Under the pieces are notes generated by a model. That model ran no database searches. It saw only the letters and a list, made by a program, of their open reading frames with translations, and had not been told where the DNA came from. A DNA stretch of 64,000 nt from Anaerocolumna sp047777345 (GTDB lineage: Bacteria > Bacillota > Clostridia > Lachnospirales > Lachnospiraceae): NCBI GenBank assembly GCA_047777345.1, contig JBKEEJ010000009.1, forward strand, positions 1 through 64,000. Reading direction: 5' to 3'. Shown piece by piece: positions 25,203-34,074 of this stretch. Every line of letters begins with the position of its first letter. The first letter of the stretch is position 1. Both the position numbers and the translations under genes were made by a program.

Positions 25203-26390
25203 ATGCGTAGAATCACAAGATTTGGTATATTACTTAGTGTTTTTATTCTATTTATCTTTTTAACCGCATGTGACAATAAGACAAAGGAAAGTACCGGAAA
25301 ACAAACTAACCTTTCTGAATCTGTGAAAGATACCGAGCAGTCATCGAAAAAACCGGAAGAAAATAAAGAGGAGGCAAAAAAAGATTCTGCCGGTAATACC
25401 GGAAAAGAATCAGCCGGTCTTTCGGACAGAAAACCGGTTAAAATATTGTACGGCGCCAGTCTTTGCGGCATACCCTTACATCTTGCCAAGCAGCTTCAGT
25501 TTTACGAGGCGGAAGGATTAGTGGAAGGAATTGACTATGAGTATGTAACATCCAGTACCCCAGGTGTGGAAATGCTTTCTACCGGCCAGGCAGATGTAAC
25601 CTTTGGCTTAATTGCGGCAATGTTAGCACCTTTGGATAATGGTCTGGAAGCCAAAACAGTACTGGGTATTCATACAGGCTGTATTCAGATTATAGCGGGT
25701 AAAGAAACAGAAATTACGGATGTATCCGGCTTAAAGGGAAAGAAAATCGGCGTGGAACAGCTTGCTTCCTCCAGTCATATTGTGACGCAGCGGGCACTGG
25801 CATCCGTTGGAATCGGTTCTACAGCGGATAATATGGAAGTGGAATTTATCGTTTTTAGTAAAGACAACTTGCCTATGGCTTTAAAAAATGGGGCCGTTGA
25901 TGCCATAGCCATCGGGGACCCTCAGGCAACGATTCTGGTAAATGAAGGCTCCGGCATATCCATATTTAACTCCGCAACGTCAGATTTGCTAAAGGACGAA
26001 TACTGTTGCGCTTTATGGGTCAGAAACGAAGCACTGGAAAAATATCCGGATCAGATAGCAAAAATTACCCGGGCCATTCAGAAAACTTCCGCATGGATTG
26101 ACCAGAATGTGGATTTGGCCGCGGAAATTCAGCTGGATAACGGATGGATCGTCGGTGATTTGGAAATTGACAGACAAACCATAAGTACCTTTAAATACCT
26201 GCCTTCCGTAAGCGGCGTGGAAGAGGCCTTAACCCGCAACATTCTGGATATGAAAGAACTGGGGCTTATCAAAGCCGATACGGATGCATTGGCTCTGGCT
26301 AAAAACGGTTTTTACCGCTTAGAGGGAGTACCGGATAACATTGCAAAAACCGTAATACCTCCCATTGATCCTGTTACTCAGTTAAAATAG
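25203..26390 (+). CDS. Substrate-binding lipoprotein of a sulfonate/nitrate-type ABC transporter
   Basis: 395-residue lipoprotein: a basic start, hydrophobic ILLSVFILFIF, and lipobox LTAC with the lipidated cysteine near residue 23, then a Lys/Glu/Ser-rich linker to about residue 77. The NitT/TauT-type periplasmic-binding fold follows: ILYGASLCGIPLHLAKQ, STPGVEMLSTGQADVTFG, LKGKKIGVEQLASSSH and AVDAIAIGDP. It delivers the ligand to the adjacent permease and ATPase. CSLCG-like and CCALW cysteines lie in or near the ligand lobe, which might suit a metal- or sulfur-containing ligand, but this is speculative. It is the last gene of the operon. Confidence 0.9.
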   Translation: MRRITRFGILLSVFILFIFLTACDNKTKESTGKQTNLSESVKDTEQSSKKPEENKEEAKKDSAGNTGKESAGLSDRKPVKILYGASLCGIPLHLAKQLQFYEAEGLVEGIDYEYVTSSTPGVEMLSTGQADVTFGLIAAMLAPLDNGLEAKTVLGIHTGCIQIIAGKETEITDVSGLKGKKIGVEQLASSSHIVTQRALASVGIGSTADNMEVEFIVFSKDNLPMALKNGAVDAIAIGDPQATILVNEGSGISIFNSATSDLLKDEYCCALWVRNEALEKYPDQIAKITRAIQKTSAWIDQNVDLAAEIQLDNGWIVGDLEIDRQTISTFKYLPSVSGVEEALTRNILDMKELGLIKADTDALALAKNGFYRLEGVPDNIAKTVIPPIDPVTQLK

Positions 26391-26414
26391 TGTCAGTGTG
26401 TCATTTCAGAAAAA

Positions 26415-26501
26415 ATAAAGGGTTTTGCATAATGCGGATTGTTACAGGAAAGGAAATATTCCTGTATCCGTATCATACTTTATGCAATGGCCCTTTATTT
26501 T
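26415..26501 (+). terminator. Long hairpin terminator of the nitrogenase-like operon
   Basis: Nested stems AAAGGG/CCCTTT, TTGCATAA/TTATGCAA, CGGAT/ATCCG and ACAGGAA/TTCCTGT form an extended hairpin, then a T-rich tract. It shares the TTGCATAATG arm with the hairpin at 47107-47167. Confidence 0.8.
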
Positions 26502-26649
26502 TGTGTAATTTATGTAACAAATATTAAAGAATTTTTAATTTTTCTTTGGGTTTACCTATGATAAAATAAGTGGTATGATTGAGAATGATCATTTTGATTA
26601 TAATATATCTTAAATTACATTTGCAAAATAATGAAAGACAGGTGTGAAC

Positions 26650-27096
26650 ATGGAGCAGTGGAACAGGGATTTTCATGATGTATCGATTTTGTTTGAAGAA
26701 AAAATAGTTAGAATCAAGGCGGATAAGGCTTTGAAAGATTACCTGGAAACTTCTTCCCACAGCTGCCATGCCCTGGCTTCTCATATACTGAAAAAATATG
26801 AAGAAATTTTTCATAAGCCTTTGAAAATAAGACCACATTCACTGGCAATAGAAATAATAGCCCATGTTTTTGCGGATACGTTGCTGAATAATTTGACAAA
26901 TCTGAATGAAACACTGGCAAGGGATTTGTTAAAACCTATGACAAATGTGCTCAAATCCATTCGAAGTCATACGCAGATTATTGACTGTGGTGAGTCTGAT
27001 ATAGACGGCAATCGTCTTGTCTGGGATGCGCTGGAACCTTTTTGCGGCATAATCTGTGGTATTGCCGGATTAACTGAAAAAAAACAGGTAAAATAA
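26650..27096 (+). CDS. Uncharacterised helical protein
   Basis: 148-residue soluble protein that I do not recognise. It is predicted largely helical, with SHSCHALASHILKKYEEIF near residue 35 and a C-terminal segment with several cysteines (IIDCGESD, PFCGIICGIAG). A GTG 6 nt upstream is an alternative start. It lies after the terminator of the nitrogenase-like operon and 20 nt before the next uncharacterised gene, so those two may be co-transcribed. No signal peptide or clear membrane helix. Confidence 0.65.
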   Translation: MEQWNRDFHDVSILFEEKIVRIKADKALKDYLETSSHSCHALASHILKKYEEIFHKPLKIRPHSLAIEIIAHVFADTLLNNLTNLNETLARDLLKPMTNVLKSIRSHTQIIDCGESDIDGNRLVWDALEPFCGIICGIAGLTEKKQVK

Positions 27097-27116
27097 AAAG
27101 AATTGCGGAGGTTGTT

Positions 27117-27734
27117 ATGCTGTTAATTGATAAAACAAGTGTTATGAATTTTGAAAATGCCATACGGGGAGCCAGAAATCCAATGAATAGTTGGGCCAAA
27201 AGCGACAGTTTCTATAATGAGAAAGGTTCCTTTATTTTAGGAGAAAATGACTTGGCTCTGGCAAAAAAGCTATGTATGGCAGGTAGCGATCACAGGAAAT
27301 TTATGAGACAAATCTTTGTTTCTGTGGATATAACGGCACCCCTTTACTGGTGGAAGGAATTTGATACATATAAAGTGGCTACGGTAGCCAACTCAACCAG
27401 TACCATGCATAAAATACATAGTAAGGCTTTTGAAATTGATGATTTCAGCCATGATCAACTTACGGAAGAGTCAAGGAAAATTCTTGAAAAAACCATTGAA
27501 TATCTGGAAGAATTAAGGCAAAAATACAATCAGAATCAGGACAAGAAATACTGGTATGATATGATTCAGTTATTGCCATCCAGTTACAATCAGCTTCGAA
27601 CATGTACCCTAAATTATGAGACCCTAACCAACATTTATCATTCCAGACGGAATCATAAGCTGGCGGAATGGCATGTATTTTGCGACTGGATTTTAACCCT
27701 TCCCTACGCAAAAGATTTAATTGCCATAGATTAA
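27117..27734 (+). CDS. Uncharacterised protein, possibly ThyX-like
   Basis: 205-residue cytoplasmic protein conserved in Firmicutes and some phages. The block HRKFMRQIFVSVDITAPLYWW followed by EFDTYKVATVANSTSTMHK is distinctive and loosely recalls the FAD-dependent thymidylate synthase fold (RHR...S..E.S.RY), but the ThyX signature itself is absent. QLLPSSYNQLRTCTLNYETL near residue 155 is a second conserved patch. A GGAGG precedes the start. It lies before rnhA. Function is not established; the ThyX link is a weak memory-based impression. Confidence 0.6.
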   Translation: MLLIDKTSVMNFENAIRGARNPMNSWAKSDSFYNEKGSFILGENDLALAKKLCMAGSDHRKFMRQIFVSVDITAPLYWWKEFDTYKVATVANSTSTMHKIHSKAFEIDDFSHDQLTEESRKILEKTIEYLEELRQKYNQNQDKKYWYDMIQLLPSSYNQLRTCTLNYETLTNIYHSRRNHKLAEWHVFCDWILTLPYAKDLIAID

Positions 27735-27777
27735 ACGTATTACGGGATAATAAAGTAAAATAATTTGGAGGAAGTAC

Positions 27778-28257
27778 ATGAAGGTTACAATTTATACCGA
27801 CGGTGCTGCGAAAGGAAATCCGGAAGGACCGGGGGGCTTTGGCACGATCCTTGTTTATGTTGATTCGAAAGGAAAAGAACATATCAGGGAATTTTCCGGT
27901 GGTTTTAAAAAAACAACCAACAACCGGATGGAATTAATGGCTGCAATTGTGGGACTGGAAGCACTGACGAAACCATGTGAAGTAGACCTTTTTTCCGATT
28001 CCCAGTATCTGGTCAGGGCATTTACGGAAAACTGGCTGGATAACTGGATTAAAAAGGGATGGAAGAGAGGAAAAAATGAACCGGTAAAAAATGTGGACCT
28101 TTGGAAACGGTTATTAAAGGCTATGGAGCCACATAAAGTTACTTTTTACTGGGTCAAAGGACATGACGGACATCCTCAGAATGAGCGCTGCGACCTGTTG
28201 GCAACGACTGCGGCCTGCCAAGATAATCTTGCGGATGATGTTATTGCGGATATTTGA
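27778..28257 (+). CDS. rnhA: Ribonuclease HI
   Basis: 159-residue nuclease that cuts the RNA strand of RNA-DNA hybrids. The four acidic residues are visible: D8 in IYTDGAAKGNP, E52 in NNRMELMAA, D76 in FSDSQYLV, and the Asp of NERCDLLA near 143, with the basic WIKKGWKRGKNEPVKN protrusion and KGHDGHPQNER. Length is typical. ATG follows TTGGAGG. mutS begins 81 nt downstream. Confidence 0.96.
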   Translation: MKVTIYTDGAAKGNPEGPGGFGTILVYVDSKGKEHIREFSGGFKKTTNNRMELMAAIVGLEALTKPCEVDLFSDSQYLVRAFTENWLDNWIKKGWKRGKNEPVKNVDLWKRLLKAMEPHKVTFYWVKGHDGHPQNERCDLLATTAACQDNLADDVIADI

Positions 28258-28338
28258 CATTTTCAGTTAAAATAAAGCAAACTTAATTTAAATTATAAGA
28301 GATGATGAGTTGTTAAGATACGGAAGGAACGGATAAAA

Positions 28339-31041
28339 ATGGCTGATATAACACCAATGATGCAGCAGTATATGGAAATAAAAAAGCAATACAAAGATTG
28401 CATTCTTTTTTACCGCTTAGGGGATTTTTATGAAATGTTTTTTGAGGATGCTAAGATCTGTACCAAGGAGCTGGAATTAACCTTAACCGGAAAGTACTAC
28501 GGACAAAAAGAACGGGCCCCTATGTGCGGAATACCTTATCATGCTGCGGAAGGATACTTAAGCAAATTAATCAGCAAAGGGTATCGGGTCGCTATCTGTG
28601 AACAGGTGGAAGACCCTAAAGCTGCCAAGGGTATTGTAAAAAGAGAAGTAATCCGGATTGTTACGCCGGGAACCAATATTAATACCCAGGCTTTGGATGA
28701 AAGTAAGAATAATTATCTGATGGGTATTGTACATACTACCAATGCTTACGGAATTGCTACGGTGGATGTATCAACCGGCGATTTTTATGTAACGGAAGTG
28801 GACACCCAAAGAAAGCTTCTGGATGAAATTTATAAGTTTACTCCCTCTGAAATTATTTGCAACAGCACCTTTATGGTAAGCGGCATAGATATTGATGATT
28901 TAAAAAACAGGATGCAAATTTCCATATCGGATTTGGATCCCTGGTACTTTGATGATGATTTATGCAAGGAAGCCTTAAAGAAACATTTTGGCGTATCCTC
29001 CCTGGAAGGCCTTGGATTAAAAGATTATACCATCGGTGCCATAGCGGCCGGAGCAATTATGCAGTATTTGCTTGAGACACAGAAAAATTCCCTGTCACAC
29101 TTAACCCGGATTACCCCCTATGTAACAAGCAAGTATATGATTTTGGACAGTTCCACCAGAAGAAACCTGGAACTGGTGGAAACTTTAAGAGAAAAGCAAA
29201 AAAGAGGGTCTTTGCTCTGGGTTTTGGATAAAACCAAAACTGCCATGGGTGCAAGACTCCTTAGAAGCTATGTGGAACAGCCCTTAATTGATAAGGATGA
29301 AATCAATGAAAGGCTGGATGCCATTGAGGAACTGAATCAGTCTGCAATTACCAGGGATGAAATACGGGAATATTTAAACCCTATTTATGATTTGGAACGG
29401 TTAATCAGCCGAATCAGTTATAAAAGCGCCGGTCCCAGGGATTTAATTGCTTTTAAGTCTTCCTTATCTATGCTTCCCCATATTAAAGGACTGTTAAAAG
29501 ACTATTCCTCCAGTCTGCTGAAAAAAATCTATGATGATTTGGATCCCTTATCCGATATATATGATTTAATTGAGCGGTCAATTGAAGAAGATCCTCCGCT
29601 TACTTTAAAAGAAGGCGGTATTATTAAAGATGGGTTTCATCCGGAAGTAGACAGGCTAAGAAAAGCCAAGACGGAAGGAAAAACATGGCTTGCCGAACTG
29701 GAAACCAGAGAAAAGGGAAAAACTGGCATTAAAAACTTAAGAGTAAAATTTAACCGGGTCTTTGGTTACTATCTGGAAGTTACCAATTCATATCAGAACC
29801 TGGTTCCGGAAAACTGGATTCGCAAGCAGACCTTAACCAATGCGGAGCGCTATACCACACCGGAATTAAAGGAACTGGAAGATACGATTCTAGGTGCCGA
29901 AGACAAATTATTTTCCCTGGAGTATGATTTATTCTGTGATATCCGTGACCAAATCAGCAAGGAGGTTAACCGTATTCAGCAAACTGCCAAAGCGGTTGCC
30001 AAAATAGACGTGTTTACGTCCTTAGCCCTGGTTGCGGAAAGAAATAATTATACCAGGCCTTCTATTAATGAAGACGGTGTAATCAATATTAAAGACGGAA
30101 GGCATCCGGTTGTGGAGCAGATGCTATCCAACGATATGTTTGTAACCAACGACACATATCTGGATAATAATGAGCACCGTATTTCTATTATAACCGGCCC
30201 TAATATGGCAGGAAAATCCACTTATATGCGGCAGACTGCATTAATTGTTTTAATGGCCCAGATTGGAAGTTTCGTACCGGCTTCTCATGCGGAAATCGGA
30301 ATTGTGGACCGGATATTTACCAGAGTGGGTGCTTCCGATGATCTGGCATCCGGCCAGAGTACCTTTATGGTGGAAATGACGGAAGTAGCCAATATACTTC
30401 GCAATGCCACAAAAAACAGTTTGCTTATTCTGGACGAAATCGGAAGAGGTACCAGTACTTATGACGGCTTAAGTATTGCCTGGGCTGTGGTGGAACATAT
30501 CAGCAATCCGAAACTGCTTGGGGCAAAAACTTTATTTGCAACCCATTACCATGAGCTTACCGAGCTGGAAGGAAAAATTGACAGTGTGAATAATTACTGT
30601 ATTGCCGTAAAAGAAAACGGAGATGACATTATTTTCCTTCGAAAAATTATAAAAGGCGGAGCTGATAAAAGCTACGGCATACAGGTGGCAAAACTGGCCG
30701 GTGTACCTGAAAGCGTATTAAAAAGAGCCCATGAAATCGTAGATGAATTAAGCAAAAACGATATTACGGAAAAGGCAAAGGCAATTGAGGTTGACCAATC
30801 TTTCAGTGAAAAAGGCAAAAAAGACAATAAAAAGGCTAAAAACCAAAAGACTGCTTTAGAACCGGTCACGAAACCAAAAAAGAAAAGCGACGATATTCCG
30901 GAACAACTTTCCATATTTGACTTTAATTTGAATGACGATATCCTTACCGAGTTAAAAGAAATAGATTTAAATAACATAACGCCCATGGAAGCTATGAATA
31001 AGTTATACCAGTTGCAGCAGAAGCTAAAAGCTCGTCTGTAA
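28339..31041 (+). CDS. mutS: DNA mismatch repair protein MutS
   Basis: 900-residue mismatch-recognition ATPase. The N-terminal domain has the mismatch-probing motif FYRLGDFYEMFFEDA (Phe-x-Glu, near residue 31). Connector, lever and clamp domains follow; ATPase motifs are TGPNMAGKSTYMRQ near 620, LILDEIGRGTSTYDG near 697 and ATHYHEL near 730. A charged, Lys-rich linker (about 815-855) precedes the C-terminal helix-turn-helix end. Full length. mutL follows 15 nt downstream, so the two act and are expressed together. Confidence 0.98.
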   Translation: MADITPMMQQYMEIKKQYKDCILFYRLGDFYEMFFEDAKICTKELELTLTGKYYGQKERAPMCGIPYHAAEGYLSKLISKGYRVAICEQVEDPKAAKGIVKREVIRIVTPGTNINTQALDESKNNYLMGIVHTTNAYGIATVDVSTGDFYVTEVDTQRKLLDEIYKFTPSEIICNSTFMVSGIDIDDLKNRMQISISDLDPWYFDDDLCKEALKKHFGVSSLEGLGLKDYTIGAIAAGAIMQYLLETQKNSLSHLTRITPYVTSKYMILDSSTRRNLELVETLREKQKRGSLLWVLDKTKTAMGARLLRSYVEQPLIDKDEINERLDAIEELNQSAITRDEIREYLNPIYDLERLISRISYKSAGPRDLIAFKSSLSMLPHIKGLLKDYSSSLLKKIYDDLDPLSDIYDLIERSIEEDPPLTLKEGGIIKDGFHPEVDRLRKAKTEGKTWLAELETREKGKTGIKNLRVKFNRVFGYYLEVTNSYQNLVPENWIRKQTLTNAERYTTPELKELEDTILGAEDKLFSLEYDLFCDIRDQISKEVNRIQQTAKAVAKIDVFTSLALVAERNNYTRPSINEDGVINIKDGRHPVVEQMLSNDMFVTNDTYLDNNEHRISIITGPNMAGKSTYMRQTALIVLMAQIGSFVPASHAEIGIVDRIFTRVGASDDLASGQSTFMVEMTEVANILRNATKNSLLILDEIGRGTSTYDGLSIAWAVVEHISNPKLLGAKTLFATHYHELTELEGKIDSVNNYCIAVKENGDDIIFLRKIIKGGADKSYGIQVAKLAGVPESVLKRAHEIVDELSKNDITEKAKAIEVDQSFSEKGKKDNKKAKNQKTALEPVTKPKKKSDDIPEQLSIFDFNLNDDILTELKEIDLNNITPMEAMNKLYQLQQKLKARL

Positions 31042-31056
31042 TTAGGAGGATAAATT

Positions 31057-33084
31057 ATGCCAAAAATATCCGTATTGGATGAAAATACAATAAATAAAAT
31101 TGCTGCCGGAGAAGTGATAGAACGACCTTCGGCAGTGGTAAAGGAACTGGTGGAAAACTCCATTGATGCCGGTGCCAATGCTGTTACCGTTGAGATTAAG
31201 GAAGGCGGGCTTAAGTTTATCCGGATTACGGATAATGGTTCCGGTATTGACAGTGACGATATGCCTTTGGTTTTTGTCAGACATTCTACCAGTAAAATAC
31301 GGACAGCCGAGGATTTGCTTAAGGTATCCAGTTTAGGATTTCGGGGCGAAGCCTTATCCAGTATTGCCGCCGTTGCCCAGGTTGAACTGGTAACAAAAAC
31401 CAATGACGCCTTTGCGGGAATCCGTTATCTTATTGCAGGAGGGGAAGAAAAGGGCATGGAGCAAATCGGTTGTCCAAACGGAACCACCTTTATTGTCCGC
31501 AATCTTTTTTATAATACGCCTGCAAGAAGAAAATTCTTAAAATCACCTGTTACCGAAGCCGGTTATATCAGTGAATTAATGGAACGGCTGGCTCTGTCCC
31601 ATCCGGAGGTTTCCTTTAAATTTATTAATAACGGACAGATTAAACTTCATACTTCCGGTAACAGCAATTTAAAAGATGTTATTTACAATGTTTATGGCAG
31701 AGACATTGCATCTAACCTGTTATTAACAGAAGGCGCCAAAGATGATATAACGTTAACCGGTTATATCGGAAAACCGGTCATATCCAGAGGTAACCGAAAT
31801 TACGAAAATTATTTTGTTAACGGCCGTTACGTAAAAAATCCAATGGTTAACAAAGCAATCGAAGAGGCCTTCCGGCCTTATATTATGCTGCACCGTTACC
31901 CTTTTACATGTCTGCATATTCGTATTAACAGTGAGTTAATTGATGTCAATGTACACCCGGCCAAAAAAGAAATTCGGTTTAAAAACGGAGACGAAGTATA
32001 TCAGTTAATTTATCATACCTTAAAGAACGCCTTAGAAAGTAAGGAAATGATTCCGGACGTTTCCTTAACGGAAGAAAAGGAAACGAAAATAATTGAGCAA
32101 AACATTCCTGAGCCTTTCGAAGAAAAACGAAGGGAAAAATATTATCAGGAACAAAAGTATCAAAGACAGAATGGTACCAGCTATAATACCGGCAGTGTTA
32201 ACAGTAAAAACCTGTATTCTACTAACGTAGAAAATACGGATGATAAGAAAAATTACTATCAAAACAGAGAGCTGATGAAAGAAACGGAAATCGGGAAACT
32301 TCATGATGTGGTAACAGAAGCTCCGGTTTATATTCGAAAAGCAATAGAAGCCTCTAAAAATCCCGATATCAAAGAAAATGAAGACGATGAAATGAACAGC
32401 CAAGAAAGTATGGACCGGTATAGAGATACCGTAAAGGAGCCTTCGGACGTTTTTTCTGCAGGTATAGAAAAACCGGAACAACTGTCTTTTATTTCAAAAG
32501 AAGCTGTGAAAAGTCATCGTATCATTGGACAGGCATTTGCCACTTACTGGATAGTGGAGTTTGAAGATAAGCTGTTTTTCATTGATCAGCATGCCGCTCA
32601 TGAAAAAGTCTTATATGAAAGAATTATGAAGTCTTTTAAAGAGAAACAGTTTCATTCTCAGTATATAGAACCGCCTATTATTTTATCCCTTACCATGCGG
32701 GAAGAGGAAGCTTTAAAAAAACATATGGAACAGTTAAGGGAAATCGGGTTTGAAATAGAAGAATTTGGCGGAAAAGAATATGCGGTGCGGGCTATACCAA
32801 CTGATCTTTTTGGCCTGGCCCAATCTGAAATATTGCTTGAATTTATTGACGGACTGGTAGATGAGGTATATAATGAAACGCCGGAAATGCTGTTAGACAA
32901 AATTGCTACCATGTCCTGCAAAGCAGCGGTTAAGGGCAATCAAAAATTATCTTATGAGGAAGCAAAAGCTCTCATAGAAGAACTGCTGGAACTTGATAAC
33001 CCTTACAATTGCCCTCATGGAAGACCTACGATCATATCCATGAGTAAGTATGAACTGGAAAAGAAATTTAAAAGAATTGTCTGA
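31057..33084 (+). CDS. mutL: DNA mismatch repair protein MutL
   Basis: 675-residue GHKL ATPase and probable endonuclease. GHKL motifs: KIAAGEVIERPSAVVKELVENSIDAGA near residue 12, DNGSGI near 63, GFRGEALSSIAAV near 94. A long, polar, poorly conserved linker (about 345-465) leads to the C-terminal domain starting IGQAFATYWIV. The endonuclease motif DQHAAHEKVLYER near 510 is present, with NCPHGRPTIISM at the end, as in organisms lacking MutH. AGGAGG precedes ATG 31057. miaA follows. Confidence 0.97.
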   Translation: MPKISVLDENTINKIAAGEVIERPSAVVKELVENSIDAGANAVTVEIKEGGLKFIRITDNGSGIDSDDMPLVFVRHSTSKIRTAEDLLKVSSLGFRGEALSSIAAVAQVELVTKTNDAFAGIRYLIAGGEEKGMEQIGCPNGTTFIVRNLFYNTPARRKFLKSPVTEAGYISELMERLALSHPEVSFKFINNGQIKLHTSGNSNLKDVIYNVYGRDIASNLLLTEGAKDDITLTGYIGKPVISRGNRNYENYFVNGRYVKNPMVNKAIEEAFRPYIMLHRYPFTCLHIRINSELIDVNVHPAKKEIRFKNGDEVYQLIYHTLKNALESKEMIPDVSLTEEKETKIIEQNIPEPFEEKRREKYYQEQKYQRQNGTSYNTGSVNSKNLYSTNVENTDDKKNYYQNRELMKETEIGKLHDVVTEAPVYIRKAIEASKNPDIKENEDDEMNSQESMDRYRDTVKEPSDVFSAGIEKPEQLSFISKEAVKSHRIIGQAFATYWIVEFEDKLFFIDQHAAHEKVLYERIMKSFKEKQFHSQYIEPPIILSLTMREEEALKKHMEQLREIGFEIEEFGGKEYAVRAIPTDLFGLAQSEILLEFIDGLVDEVYNETPEMLLDKIATMSCKAAVKGNQKLSYEEAKALIEELLELDNPYNCPHGRPTIISMSKYELEKKFKRIV

Positions 33085-33097
33085 AAAGGAAAACCAT

Positions 33098-34042
33098 ATG
33101 AAAAAACCACTTATTATTTTAACCGGCCCTACGGCAGTGGGAAAATCTGAGTTATCCATAGAACTTGCCAAAGCCATAGACGGAGAAATTATATCAGCTG
33201 ATTCCATGCAGGTATACAAATATATGAATATTGGTACGGCAAAGCTTACCAGAGAAGAAATGGGCGGAATTCCCCATTATTTAATTGATGTACTGGAACC
33301 GGATGAAGAATTTAATGTGGTAAAATTTAAGGAATATGCCATAAAATATATGGACGAAATCTATGCAAAAGGGAAAATTCCCATTATCGTCGGCGGTACC
33401 GGCTTTTATATACAGGCTGTTTTATATGGAATTGATTTTCAGGAAACCATTGAAGATACCGCCTATCGAAAGTACCTGGAAGCCGTTTATAAAAAGCAAG
33501 GTCCGGAATTTCTTCACGAAAAATTAAGGCAGGTTGATCCGGCTTCAGCCGCAGCAATTCATCCCAATAATGCCAAACGCATTATTCGGGCCCTGGAGTA
33601 CTATAAGCAGACAGGAAACCCCATATCCGAACATAATGAGGAGCAAAGGAAAAAAGAGTCTCCTTATAATTTTTGCTATTTTGTCCTAAACCAGGACAGG
33701 AAGGTTTTGTATGAAAAAATCAACCGTCGTGTGGACCAAATGATGGAAAAGGGCCTGGTGGAGGAAGTAAAATTTCTTCTGGATAAAGGCCTGAAACCGG
33801 ATATAGTTTCCATGCAGGGAATAGGATATAAGGAAATAATTCGTTATCTTACTGGGGAATGTTCTTTGGAAGAAGCCGTTTATATTATAAAGCGGGATAC
33901 CAGACATTTTGCAAAACGGCAGCTAACCTGGTTCCGGAGAGAAAGGGAAGTTATTTGGATAGAAAAGGATGAATTTGGCAATGACAATAATAAGATTTTG
34001 GAAGTCATAATGAAAGAGCTAAAAATGAAAAACATTATTTAA
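33098..34042 (+). CDS. miaA: tRNA dimethylallyltransferase
   Basis: 314-residue enzyme adding dimethylallyl to A37 of tRNAs that read UNN codons. P-loop GPTAVGKSELS is near residue 9, the DSMQVYKYMNIGTAK block near 34, VGGTGFYIQAV near 95, and the catalytic QGIGYKEI and KRDTRHFAKRQLTWFRR motifs near 230-275. ATG 33098 is chosen because AAAAGGA lies 7 nt before it; upstream in-frame codons lie inside mutL. The mutS-mutL-miaA order is conserved in Firmicutes. Confidence 0.97.
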   Translation: MKKPLIILTGPTAVGKSELSIELAKAIDGEIISADSMQVYKYMNIGTAKLTREEMGGIPHYLIDVLEPDEEFNVVKFKEYAIKYMDEIYAKGKIPIIVGGTGFYIQAVLYGIDFQETIEDTAYRKYLEAVYKKQGPEFLHEKLRQVDPASAAAIHPNNAKRIIRALEYYKQTGNPISEHNEEQRKKESPYNFCYFVLNQDRKVLYEKINRRVDQMMEKGLVEEVKFLLDKGLKPDIVSMQGIGYKEIIRYLTGECSLEEAVYIIKRDTRHFAKRQLTWFRREREVIWIEKDEFGNDNNKILEVIMKELKMKNII

Positions 34043-34074
34043 TTATTACTTACTATATGGAAAGAAAGGTTAAT

